This document shows, in pieces, positions 44,189 to 52,233 of a DNA stretch of 64,000 bases. The stretch is taken from the NCBI RefSeq assembly GCF_900105715.1, contig NZ_FNRY01000001.1, forward strand, positions 1,674,001-1,738,000, in the 5' to 3' direction. Below the pieces are notes generated by a model. That model did no database searches. It saw nothing but the letters and a program-made list of their open reading frames with translations, and was not told the origin of the DNA. The position numbers and the translations under genes were made by a program. Each line of letters opens with the position of its first letter. Position 1 is the stretch's first letter. The DNA is from Paramicrobacterium humi (lineage in GTDB: Bacteria; Actinomycetota; Actinomycetes; Actinomycetales; Microbacteriaceae).

Positions 44189-45847
44189 ATGAATCAGCTC
44201 GCGGACACTCGGCACAACACCGCAACGGGTCGCCGGCGGTGGATCGGGCTCGGGATGCTCGCGGCGTCTCTCTCGATGATCGTTCTCGACGGCACGATCG
44301 TGGGCGTCGCCCTGCCGACGCTCATCGCCGACCTCGACCTCGACGTCAGCCAGGCGCAGTGGGTGAACGGCATCTACTCCGTCGTGTTCGCGGCACTGCT
44401 GCTCACCTCGGGTCGCCTCGGCGACCGGTTCGGCCGGCGACGACTGCTCATCATCGGCATCGTCGTGTTCGTCGCCGGAAGCGCGATCGCCGCTGCCGCG
44501 AGCTCGGCCGCGACTCTCATCGGCGCGCGGACCGTGCAGGGTGTCGGCGGGGCGCTCATCCTGCCGACGACGCTCTCGAGCGTCAACGCGACGTTCCGCG
44601 GCCGCGATCGCGCTATCGCGTTCGGCGTGTGGGGTGCCGTCATCTCGGGGATGGCCGCGCTCGGGCCGCTCGTCGGCGGCTGGATCACCACAGTCTTCAC
44701 GTGGCAGTGGATTTTCCTCGTCAACGTGCCGATCGGCGCGCTCCTCATCATCGGAGTGCTCGCGACGGTCACCGAGACCCGCGAACGCGACATCGTTCCC
44801 GGTCTCGATGTCATCGGCCTGCTGCTGAGCGTCGCGGGCTTCGGCCTCGTGATCTTCGGGCTCATCGAGGGCCAGTCCCTCGGCTGGTGGACGCCGAGCA
44901 GCGCGATCACCGTCTTCGGCCTGACCTGGGGGACGGATGCCGCGATCTCGCCCATCCCGGTCGCTCTGTTCCTCGGCGCCGTCGCTCTCACGTGCTTCGT
45001 GCTCTGGGAGCTGCACCGTGGCCGCGCCGGCCGCTCCGCGATCCTCGATCTGCGTCTGTTCCGCACGCGCTCCTTCCGCTGGGGCAACCTCGTCGCCCTG
45101 TGCGTCGCGATCGGCGAGTTCGGTCTGCTGTTCGCGCTCCCCCTGTTCATCGTGAACGCGCTCGGCGTGGGCACCCTGCAGGCGGGGCTCGCGCTCGCTG
45201 CCATGGGGGTCGGCGCCTTCGTCTCGGGCGCTCTTGCCCGCCAGGTCACGGCGCGCTTCACGGCGCCGACAACCGTGCTGATCGGGCTCGTGCTCGAGAC
45301 CGTCGCCGTCTTCGCGCTCGTCGTGACCGTCGCGGCGTCAATCCCGCTCTGGCTGCTCGCCGCGCTCCTCGTCGTGTACGGGCTCGGGCTCGGGCTCGCG
45401 TCGGCGCAGCTCACGGGAACCGTGCTCGCCGACATCCCTGTCGAGCAGTCCGGCCAGGGGTCGGCAACGCAGAGCACGGTGCGCCAGCTCGGCGCGGCGC
45501 TCGGCACCGCGGTCATCGGCACGGTTCTGGCCGCCTCTCTCGCCGGGCTCGTGCCCGCCCGCCTCGACGCCGTGCCCGCGCTGCCCGCCGCGCACGCCGC
45601 GACGCTCTCCGATGCAACGGTGAGCGCCGCCGGCGGCACGATCGAGCCGCTGCGGGAACAGGGAACGCATAGTCGGCTGGGCGACGCGACGCCCGCCGTT
45701 GTCGATGCCCTGGCCGCCGGCATGGCCGATGCCACACGAGTCTCGCTCGGAGCGGCCGGCCTCTTCCTCGCGCTTGGCGCGATCGCGTCTGCGGGGCTGC
45801 GAAGGCGGGTCAGCGACGGTTCGCGTCGCGCGTCAGCTGAGCGGTGA
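44189..45847 (+). CDS. DHA2-family MFS exporter, second copy
   Basis: This 552-residue protein with about 14 membrane segments has LDGTIVGVALPTLIADL (family motif), GRLGDRFGRRRLL (motif A) and GPLVGGWITTVFTWQWIFLVN (motif C region). The ATG at 44189 is preferred over 44153 for its GGAAGG ribosome site. Its 3' end overlaps the convergent DUF4186 gene by 38 bp. The long alanine-rich extracytoplasmic segment near residues 470-510 is common in the family. The substrate is unknown. Confidence 0.9.
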   Translation: MNQLADTRHNTATGRRRWIGLGMLAASLSMIVLDGTIVGVALPTLIADLDLDVSQAQWVNGIYSVVFAALLLTSGRLGDRFGRRRLLIIGIVVFVAGSAIAAAASSAATLIGARTVQGVGGALILPTTLSSVNATFRGRDRAIAFGVWGAVISGMAALGPLVGGWITTVFTWQWIFLVNVPIGALLIIGVLATVTETRERDIVPGLDVIGLLLSVAGFGLVIFGLIEGQSLGWWTPSSAITVFGLTWGTDAAISPIPVALFLGAVALTCFVLWELHRGRAGRSAILDLRLFRTRSFRWGNLVALCVAIGEFGLLFALPLFIVNALGVGTLQAGLALAAMGVGAFVSGALARQVTARFTAPTTVLIGLVLETVAVFALVVTVAASIPLWLLAALLVVYGLGLGLASAQLTGTVLADIPVEQSGQGSATQSTVRQLGAALGTAVIGTVLAASLAGLVPARLDAVPALPAAHAATLSDATVSAAGGTIEPLREQGTHSRLGDATPAVVDALAAGMADATRVSLGAAGLFLALGAIASAGLRRRVSDGSRRASAER

Positions 45848-46184
45848 GCCACGCGAGGATGAGCTCGACCAGGCGTGCGATCTCCTCCGGCTCCAGCTCA
45901 CGACCGCGCTCGATGCCATGCCATTTCGCGATGCATCCGCGGCAGCACGTCGCCGTCGCATGCTGGGCGACGAACACGGGATGACCGCGCCAGGGCGTCT
46001 GCTTGCCGTCCTTGTGCGGCTGCGCCGGTGCCAGGCGCTCCGTCACGAACCGCACGGCATGCTCGGTCACCGTGTCTCGGCCGCGCGCTCGGCAATACGC
46101 CAAGTCGCCTTCGCTCAGGAAGAACTTCGCCCGGAACCGCGACCTCTCGAGGCGCCGCAGCGTCGGAACGATAGTCGGATCCAT
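45810..46184 (-). CDS. DUF4186-like small protein
   Basis: This 124-residue protein contains SRFRAKFFLSEGDLAYCRARG, HKDGKQTPWRGHPVFVAQHA and TATCCRGCIAKWHGI. The Cys-x-x-Cys-type cluster and conserved His residues suggest metal binding, and the pattern matches DUF4186 proteins, whose function is not known. The ATG at 46184 is chosen since GGAG precedes it; a start at 46217 would overlap the end of the nhaA gene. The 3' end overlaps the exporter by 38 bp. Confidence 0.75.
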   Translation of the reverse strand: MDPTIVPTLRRLERSRFRAKFFLSEGDLAYCRARGRDTVTEHAVRFVTERLAPAQPHKDGKQTPWRGHPVFVAQHATATCCRGCIAKWHGIERGRELEPEEIARLVELILAWLTAQLTRDANRR

Positions 46185-46213
46185 GTCTCCAGTGTCCTTC
46201 TCGCCACCGACTG

Positions 46214-48043
46214 TCATCCGGTATTTTCCGTGCTCTCGAGCGTGCGGCGGACCGCCCGGGCGATCACAGCCGTGTTCGCGGGGCCGAGAAGCCGACGCCC
46301 GTTGAGGAATACGGCCGGCCAGTGCGGGAGGCCGGCATCATCGGCCTCTGCCGACTGCGACTGGATGAGATCGAGATTGTGCAGTTCTCGCACGTCGCGC
46401 GTGAGCTTGTCGGTGTCGACGCCGAGGGAAGCCGCAACCTCGAGGAAGCCGTCGACAGTCGGCGGCTCCGCCTGACGGGAGAGTCGATCGTGGACCTGCC
46501 AGAACCGGTCCTGAGCCCCCGCCGCTTCAAGGGCGATGGCCACCGGCACAAGCCGCTGGTCGACGATGTGATGGCGGTAGACGATGCGCACGTCGTCGCC
46601 GAAGATCCGGTGCGCTTCCGAGAGCGCCTCGGCGACGCGGGTGCGATACAGCTCGCCCATGTCGGCATAGACGACGATCGTGACCGGTGCGGACGCCGGC
46701 CCTCTGACGTGATCGACCTGAGGATCCACACGCCGGGGGAGAGTGAGGCCCCGCGGCGGCGGAAGAGGCGCGAATCGGGTGCCGAGCGCGAAGATGAGCC
46801 AGGCGACGAGCACGGCGACGACGGCCGCGAGCAGCACGCCGATTCGGGCCTCGTCGGCGAGCCGACGGTCGGGGACCCCGAGGTCGATGACGAGGAGGGA
46901 GATCGTGAAGCCGACGCCGCCGAGCGCTCCGACGCCGAATGATCGCGGCACATCAAGCCCGCGAGCGCCCTTTGCCGGCCTCAGCTTGAGCACGAGCGCC
47001 GTCGTGCCGCCGACGCCGATGAGCTTCCCGACGACGAGTCCGGCGAGGATTCCCCACGTAAGCGATGAGGCGAACGCCGACGCGATAGCTTCGCCGGACA
47101 GTGCGACGCCCGCGTTCGACAGCGCGAAGAGCGGGACGACGACGAACTGGGAGTACGGTTCGATCGCCTGGCTCAGTCGTTGATTGAGCGGAGTCGCTCG
47201 GTTGATGCTCGAGCGGGCGAGCGCCGCCAGATCGGGGCGCGGGGTCTGACGGAACAAGTGCGTCACTCGCGCGGCCGAGTCCACATCGCTCATTCGCGTC
47301 GCATACACGGGCATGAGCAGTGCGAGCAGCACACCGGCGAGCGTCGCGTGCACGCCGGACTGCAGCGTGCAGTACCAGACGATGACGCCGATCACGATGT
47401 AGCCGAGACTGCGCCACACCCCGCGCCGCGCGAGCCACCAGGTCAGGCCAAGACCCGCTGCGATCGGAATCAGCCAGAGCGGCTGAAGGCTCTGCGTGTA
47501 GAACAGCGCGATGACCGTGAGCGCGCCGATGTCATCGACGACAGCGAACCCGAGAACGAAGACGCGCAGGCTTGAGGCGCTTCTCGGCCCGATCAGCGCA
47601 AGCATGCCGATGGCGAACGCGGTGACCGTGGAGATAACCGCTCCCCACGCGCTCGACGCCGGGCCGCTCGGGTTGATCAGCAGGAAGACGAGGGCGGGAA
47701 TCACAAGACCGCCGATTGCCGCGAGGATCGGAAGCATGGCCGCAGCCGGCCGTCGCAGCTCGCCGAGGGCGAATTCGCGGCGAACATCGAGGCCGATAGC
47801 GAAGAAGAACACGGTCATGAGCGCCTCGTCCACCCACTCCTTGACCGTCAGGTCGAGCGTGCCGCCGCCCACCGAGAACGCGGCGTGAGTGTTCCAGAAG
47901 GCGGCATAGCTGCTGCCGACGTTCGCCCAGACCAGAGCGGCGACGGTAGCGGCGACGAGAATGACGGCCGCGAGAGTCTCCGACCTGAAACGCCGCGGGG
48001 CGCGCCGGACGACGCTCTTCGTGCGGACTCGCGCGTTCGTCAC
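46214..48043 (-). CDS. nhaA: Na+/H+ antiporter NhaA fused to a thioredoxin-like domain
   Basis: This is a 609-residue protein. Residues to about 420 form NhaA, with KEWVDEALMTVFFFAIGLDVRREF, FAVVDDIGALTVIALFY (the Asp-Asp transport pair), GVHATLAGVLLAL and GVGFTISLLVIDL. The remaining 190 residues have a DsbA/thioredoxin-4 fold (VTIVVYADMGELY, VRIVYRHHIVD, HWPAVFLNGRRLLGP). The active-site CxxC is missing: the strand-helix turn reads ADMGELYR. It exchanges Na+ for H+ across the membrane; the soluble domain may be structural. The GTG at 48043 is chosen with GAGG upstream; GTG at 48049 is an alternative. Confidence 0.9.
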   Translation of the reverse strand: MTNARVRTKSVVRRAPRRFRSETLAAVILVAATVAALVWANVGSSYAAFWNTHAAFSVGGGTLDLTVKEWVDEALMTVFFFAIGLDVRREFALGELRRPAAAMLPILAAIGGLVIPALVFLLINPSGPASSAWGAVISTVTAFAIGMLALIGPRSASSLRVFVLGFAVVDDIGALTVIALFYTQSLQPLWLIPIAAGLGLTWWLARRGVWRSLGYIVIGVIVWYCTLQSGVHATLAGVLLALLMPVYATRMSDVDSAARVTHLFRQTPRPDLAALARSSINRATPLNQRLSQAIEPYSQFVVVPLFALSNAGVALSGEAIASAFASSLTWGILAGLVVGKLIGVGGTTALVLKLRPAKGARGLDVPRSFGVGALGGVGFTISLLVIDLGVPDRRLADEARIGVLLAAVVAVLVAWLIFALGTRFAPLPPPRGLTLPRRVDPQVDHVRGPASAPVTIVVYADMGELYRTRVAEALSEAHRIFGDDVRIVYRHHIVDQRLVPVAIALEAAGAQDRFWQVHDRLSRQAEPPTVDGFLEVAASLGVDTDKLTRDVRELHNLDLIQSQSAEADDAGLPHWPAVFLNGRRLLGPANTAVIARAVRRTLESTENTG

Positions 48044-48123
48044 AATCACCGCCTCGACTGGCCCTGCGTCCACGCTAGCGTCGCTGTTCGTCGATGCCAC
48101 CCCTTGATTCCAGGCACGCGGTA

Positions 48124-48139
48124 CAGGACGAATGTCCTG
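48124..48139. promoter_or_regulatory. Palindrome CAGGAC-GAAT-GTCCTG upstream of a two-component operon
   Basis: A perfect 6-bp inverted repeat with a 4-base AT-rich centre resembles sites of NarL/LuxR-type regulators (GGAC-N4-GTCC). A second inverted repeat, GCCGAA and TTCGGC, spans 48139-48160. They lie in the 195-bp divergent region between nhaA and the DUF6069-kinase-regulator operon. Autoregulation by the response regulator at 49815-50420 is the simplest reading; it is inferred. Confidence 0.45.
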
Positions 48140-48238
48140 CCGAACGGTGGACGATTCGGCCTGCCCGCCGCGCGCTCGGCTCCGTAGCGTCGATGGCGAA
48201 CGAGAGATCCAGGCCGAGAAGACATCCACGGAGGAACC

Positions 48239-48667
48239 ATGACGACGACACAGGCGTACGAACGACGCTCGACCCACCGCACGAGAGCAAGCATCTTGAC
48301 GCTTCTTGCCGCTGTCGCGGCGGGAGAGCTGATCTGGCTGATCGCAGCCCTCGGCCACATCGACATGACGATCCCGCAAGCCGGCCAGACGGTCGGGCCG
48401 GCGTCGGTCGCGGCAGTCGCGCTCGTCGGCGGCGGGCTCGCGTGGGCGCTCCGGGCAGTGCTGCAGCGCGCCGGCCGCGGACTGCGCGCGTGGACAATCA
48501 CGGGAACCATCGTGCTCGTCCTGTCGCTTGCCGCACCCGTGCTGAGCGGCGCGACCGGCGCGACGCTGTTCGTGTGCGAGGCGATGCACGTCGCTGTCGG
48601 TCTCACGCTTCTCATCGGGCTGCACCGGGCGGGCCGACTCGGGCCGGCTCGGCTGATGAACGCGTAA
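48239..48667 (+). CDS. DUF6069-like four-helix membrane protein
   Basis: This 142-residue protein has four hydrophobic segments (about 18-38, 52-72, 85-105 and 108-128), with the internal Glu in AAVAAGELIWLIA and PVLSGATGATLFVCEAMHV. The pattern fits DUF6069 proteins of actinobacteria, of unknown function. GGAGG lies upstream of the ATG. It is 20 bp before the histidine kinase gene and is probably part of the same operon, perhaps as a target or accessory of the sensor. Confidence 0.75.
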   Translation: MTTTQAYERRSTHRTRASILTLLAAVAAGELIWLIAALGHIDMTIPQAGQTVGPASVAAVALVGGGLAWALRAVLQRAGRGLRAWTITGTIVLVLSLAAPVLSGATGATLFVCEAMHVAVGLTLLIGLHRAGRLGPARLMNA

Positions 48668-48687
48668 CGTTTGACGAGGGAGAGGCG

Positions 48688-49818
48688 ATGATGACTGACC
48701 GGATGTTGAGTGCTGACTGCGACGACCGCACGGCCGACTGGATCGCGATGCAGCGCGGTCCCTGGTTCCCGCTGATCTGGCTGCCCGTGCTGCTGGTCGC
48801 GCCTCTCGTCTCGAGCATCGCGACCGGCCGCGTGCTCGTCACGGTCACGTACCTCGTGATCGCCGCCTGGTACGTGGTCACGGTGTTCCGGCCGTACAGG
48901 GGCGGGCCGGCATGGGTCGGTGAGGCGTTCGTGGCCGTGCTGACCGTCATGGTGGCGGCGGAGTTCGTGCTCTCGGGCGCCGGCCAGGGCTTCCTGTACC
49001 CGCTGCTCGCGATCGCGATGGCGACGGTGATCCGACGCCGCGTCGCGCTCGGGTTCGTCATGGCCCTGTCGATCAGCGGCACGATCGCGCAGGGGTTCGC
49101 TACCTGGTCGCTCAGCAGCGCCCTGCTGTTCGGCTTCGCAAGCGTCATGGCGGGAGTCAGCACGTACCTCATCCGGTACCTGGTCGACACCGTGGCCGAG
49201 CTGCGTGCCACGCGGCGGCGGCTCGCGGGCATCGCCGTGACGGAGGAGCGGCAGCGCTTCTCGCGTGACCTGCACGACCTGCTCGGGCACACGCTCTCCG
49301 TGATCGTCGTGAAGGCCGAGGCGATTCGTCGCTTCGCGGCATCCGACACTGACGCCGTCATCTCTCACGCGCAGGGGATCGAGGACGTCGGCCGGACCGC
49401 GCTCGCCGACGTGCGGCAGGCTGTCGCGGGATACCGCCGCATGACGCTCGCCGACGAACTCGACAACGCCGAACAGGCGCTTGCGGATGCCGGGGTCGAC
49501 AGCGTCATCACGATGCCCCTGCCGAAGCTCGCTGCCGACGTCGATGCGCTGTTCGGGTGGGTCGTGCGGGAGGCGGCGACGAACACGCTGCGGCATGCCC
49601 GCGCTTCTCGGTGCAGCTTCCGTGTCGCCGCGCACGACGGCGAGGCGACGATTGAGATCGCCGACAACGGCCGCGGCGCGCTCGCCGCCGAGTGGGGCTC
49701 CGGCTTGCGCGGGCTCCGCGAGAGGGTCGCGCGTCTCGGCGGCACGCTCGACGTCGATTCCGACGCGCGCGGGTTCGTGCTCACGGTTCGCGTGCCGTTG
49801 GAAGGAGACGCAGCGTGA
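48688..49818 (+). CDS. Sensor histidine kinase, DesK/NarX type
   Basis: This 376-residue protein has five or six membrane helices (about 25-165) and a short linker helix. A HisKA_3 domain follows, with phospho-acceptor His196 (RFSRDLHDLLGHTLSV), and HATPase_c has the N-box VREAATNTLRHA and DNGRG. No large sensing domain is visible, so the membrane part itself probably senses, as in DesK. The ATG at 48688 has GAGGGAG upstream. The stop overlaps the regulator start (GTGA). Confidence 0.93.
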   Translation: MMTDRMLSADCDDRTADWIAMQRGPWFPLIWLPVLLVAPLVSSIATGRVLVTVTYLVIAAWYVVTVFRPYRGGPAWVGEAFVAVLTVMVAAEFVLSGAGQGFLYPLLAIAMATVIRRRVALGFVMALSISGTIAQGFATWSLSSALLFGFASVMAGVSTYLIRYLVDTVAELRATRRRLAGIAVTEERQRFSRDLHDLLGHTLSVIVVKAEAIRRFAASDTDAVISHAQGIEDVGRTALADVRQAVAGYRRMTLADELDNAEQALADAGVDSVITMPLPKLAADVDALFGWVVREAATNTLRHARASRCSFRVAAHDGEATIEIADNGRGALAAEWGSGLRGLRERVARLGGTLDVDSDARGFVLTVRVPLEGDAA

Positions 49819-50420
49819 TCAGGATCGTGATCGCTGAAGACCAGACCATGATGCGGTCCGCTCTCGTGAGCCTGCTCGGGCTCGAGAGCGATCTCGCCGT
49901 CGTCGGCGAGGTCGGCCGCGGGGACGAAGTGGCATCGGCTGTGCGCGAGCACAGGCCCGACATCGTGCTGCTCGACATCGAGATGCCGGGAAAGAGCGGG
50001 CTTGACACGATCGCCGACGTCGCCAGGGAATCCCCGGACACCGCGATCGTCATCGTCACGACGTTCGGACGTGCCGGTTACCTGCGGCGAGCGATGGATG
50101 CCGGAGCGCGCGGCTTCCTCGTGAAAGACGACCCGGTCGAGCAGCTCGCGGCCGCGATCCGGAAGGTCGTGGCCGGCGAGACCGTCATCGATCCGCTGCT
50201 CGCGGCGCAAGCGCTCAGTGCGGGGGAGAACCCGCTGAGCGCGCGCGAGATCGACGTTCTGGTCGCGTCTGACGGCGGCATCCCGATCGCCGAGATCGCC
50301 GCCGCCCTTCACTTGTCGCCGTCGACCGTGCGCAATTACCTCTCGAGCGCCATCGGGAAGCTCGGGGCGCGCAACCGCAGCGAAGCGCTGCAGACCGCCC
50401 GCAGGGACGGCTGGGTGTAG
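49815..50420 (+). CDS. NarL/LuxR-type response regulator
   Basis: This 201-residue regulator has a receiver domain with Asp54 (IVLLDIEMPG), acids Glu8-Asp9, and Lys of FLVKDD. The LuxR-type DNA-binding domain follows (LSAREIDVLVAS, IAEIAAALHLSPSTVRNYLSSAIGKLGARNRSEAL). The GTG at 49815 overlaps the kinase stop. It resembles DesR-type regulators, which control membrane-lipid or transporter genes. A candidate binding palindrome is at 48124-48139. Confidence 0.93.
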   Translation: MIRIVIAEDQTMMRSALVSLLGLESDLAVVGEVGRGDEVASAVREHRPDIVLLDIEMPGKSGLDTIADVARESPDTAIVIVTTFGRAGYLRRAMDAGARGFLVKDDPVEQLAAAIRKVVAGETVIDPLLAAQALSAGENPLSAREIDVLVASDGGIPIAEIAAALHLSPSTVRNYLSSAIGKLGARNRSEALQTARRDGWV

Positions 50421-50447
50421 CCGCGCCGGGCGGCATTCGCGCTAGCG

Positions 50448-51392
50448 TCACGGCACGGGCACGTCGTCATTGAACCACTCGAGCACGCGCGTCGCTCGGA
50501 GCGTGTTCCAGCGGCTCGGCATGCCGTCCCCCTCCTCCATGGCGAAGTGCACGTCCCCGTGGTGAGTGTTCTCGAGGAGCCACCGGCCGTCCGGCTGCCT
50601 CTTGCTCTCGACGAGCTCGAGAGCTTCGCCCATGCGATCGTCGCGCGGCACCTCGGCGGTTCGGAAGTAGTCGAGGGCGCGCAGCACGTCGTAGTGCCAG
50701 CGCGTCGGGTACGAGAACTGCAGCCACGCCGGCACCGGCACCTCCCCGGTCGACAGGCGGCGCATGAGTCGGCGCTCGAGAAGGTACTCGTGTGCGCGCT
50801 CGCGCGCGGAGGTGACCGCTGGGTCGGGCCCGCGCGTCTGCTCGAACTCGAGCAGCCCCTCGAGCACCGCGATGGTCGAGTTGAACGAACTCCGTGTGGA
50901 TCCGCGTTCGGCCTCGCAGTTCCAGCCGCCGTCGTCGAGTTGATCGGCGAGCAGCCTGGCGACGATGCTGCGCACGTCTTCGCCGAAGTACGCGCCGACG
51001 GCGGTGGCGAGCCCGTTGATGCAGGGCTCTACCTCTCCGTCGAAGAAGGGCAGGTCGTCGTACTCCCAGCGAACGTTGTCGCGGACCTTCGCGATGGCGC
51101 GGCGCACGCGGGCGTCAGCGGGTCGGACCCCGAACTGCCGCAATTGCTGCAAGGTGAACGACGTCGCCGTCCACGGCTGGAAGCCCGGCGTGTGGTTCTC
51201 GGCCGGGAAGTGCGTGCCCCCGGACCAATGGCCGTCCGCGTCCTGCAGGTCGAGAAGGCGAGCGCCCCAGCCGGCGTGGGCGACTCGGTCGCGCTCAGCG
51301 TCGACCTGGTCGCCGGGCGCATGGAGGAGGTCGCGCAGTACCTGCCAGCGGATCGCCGGGTCGGAGTCGAGAAGCCAGTCGACGACAGTCAT
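50448..51392 (-). CDS. Terpenoid-cyclase/prenyltransferase-fold protein
   Basis: This 314-residue alpha-alpha toroid protein has repeats similar to QW motifs: LLDLQDADGHWSGG, LADQLDDGGWNCE and LVESKRQPDGRWLLEN. No DXDD protonation motif of true squalene cyclases and no zinc site of prenyltransferases is evident, so catalysis is uncertain. The ATG at 51392 is placed just after the stop of the upstream VOC protein (51394), and the two overlap in transcription. The function is unknown. Confidence 0.78.
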   Translation of the reverse strand: MTVVDWLLDSDPAIRWQVLRDLLHAPGDQVDAERDRVAHAGWGARLLDLQDADGHWSGGTHFPAENHTPGFQPWTATSFTLQQLRQFGVRPADARVRRAIAKVRDNVRWEYDDLPFFDGEVEPCINGLATAVGAYFGEDVRSIVARLLADQLDDGGWNCEAERGSTRSSFNSTIAVLEGLLEFEQTRGPDPAVTSARERAHEYLLERRLMRRLSTGEVPVPAWLQFSYPTRWHYDVLRALDYFRTAEVPRDDRMGEALELVESKRQPDGRWLLENTHHGDVHFAMEEGDGMPSRWNTLRATRVLEWFNDDVPVP

Positions 51393-51393
51393 G

Positions 51394-51786
51394 TCACTCT
51401 GCCGGTGCGATGTCCTGAGCGATCTCCCACGCGATGCCGTCGGGATCCTCGAGATCGGCGGTTCGTTTGCCCCACGGCCGGTCGATCGGTTCGGAAACCG
51501 GAACACCGCGTTCCCGCAGCGTCGCGCGGGCGGCATCCACGTCCTCGACCCAGACGCTGAACTGCACGGGAGTGCCGCGGCGTCCTACCGCGGTGCCGGA
51601 GATGAGGTCGTCGGCTGCCCGGGCCGACAGCAGGTTGAGGAGCACATTGTCGAACTGCACGCACGAGGACGTGTCGTCTTCGAAGACGACGTCCGCCTCG
51701 AACGTGTTCACGTAGAACTGCTTCGAGCGGGGCAGATCGCTGACGAACAGGGTGATCGCGCTGAGGTGCGACAGGGACTCTGACAT
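51394..51786 (-). CDS. VOC-family (glyoxalase/dioxygenase superfamily) protein
   Basis: This 130-residue protein of the vicinal-oxygen-chelate fold has LSAITLFVSDLPRSKQFYVNTF, then GTPVQFSVWVEDVDAARATL and ADLEDPDGIAWEIAQD with the terminal Glu ligand. The first metal His is replaced by Thr/Ser, as in binding-type rather than enzymatic members. It may be a resistance or binding protein. It is upstream of the toroid-fold gene on the same strand. Confidence 0.85.
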   Translation of the reverse strand: MSESLSHLSAITLFVSDLPRSKQFYVNTFEADVVFEDDTSSCVQFDNVLLNLLSARAADDLISGTAVGRRGTPVQFSVWVEDVDAARATLRERGVPVSEPIDRPWGKRTADLEDPDGIAWEIAQDIAPAE

Positions 51787-51901
51787 GCGCTCACACTAGG
51801 CGCAACCTGCCACCAGCGTCCAACACGTGCGGCCCGGAGGCGGACACGAGGTATGCCACGATGGAGTTTCGGTCGAATCAGGCCCTGGGGGGACAGGAAT
51901 G

Positions 51902-52207
51902 ATGGCGTCGTCGATACTGCGTGTGCGAAGGAGAACCGGTGCGGGGGCCGGGTCGTCCCGACCATTCGACATCGTGCTCGACGGGACGGTGATCGGCGCG
52001 CTGAACAAGGGTGAGCACCTCGAGGAGCCGCTCGAGGCCGGGTCTCACTCGCTTCAGGTGCGCGCCGGCCGGTTCGTGAGCCCGGAGTTGGCATTCGACA
52101 TCGACGCGAGCGAGACCGTGAGCTACGCCTGCCGTGGACGGCTCGTGTTGCCGCTCTATACGTCTCAGCGCGCTCCCGTCGCGGGCATCGACCTCCGGAG
52201 CGAGTGA
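51902..52207 (+). CDS. Small beta-rich protein of unknown function
   Basis: This 101-residue protein has FDIVLDGTVIGALNKGEHLEEPLEAGSHSLQVRAGRFVSPELAFDID-like features of a small beta-sandwich (short pattern: IVLDGTVIGAL, then AGSHSLQVRAGR). No cysteine cluster or signal peptide is seen. Similar domains occur in proteins that carry a PEGA-like or DUF2846-like lipid-side fold; assignment is uncertain. ATG at 51902 has GGACAGGA upstream. It is divergent from the VOC gene. Confidence 0.6.
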   Translation: MASSILRVRRRTGAGAGSSRPFDIVLDGTVIGALNKGEHLEEPLEAGSHSLQVRAGRFVSPELAFDIDASETVSYACRGRLVLPLYTSQRAPVAGIDLRSE

Positions 52208-52233
52208 ACGAGGCTCGCCGCCTTCTCCGCGAC

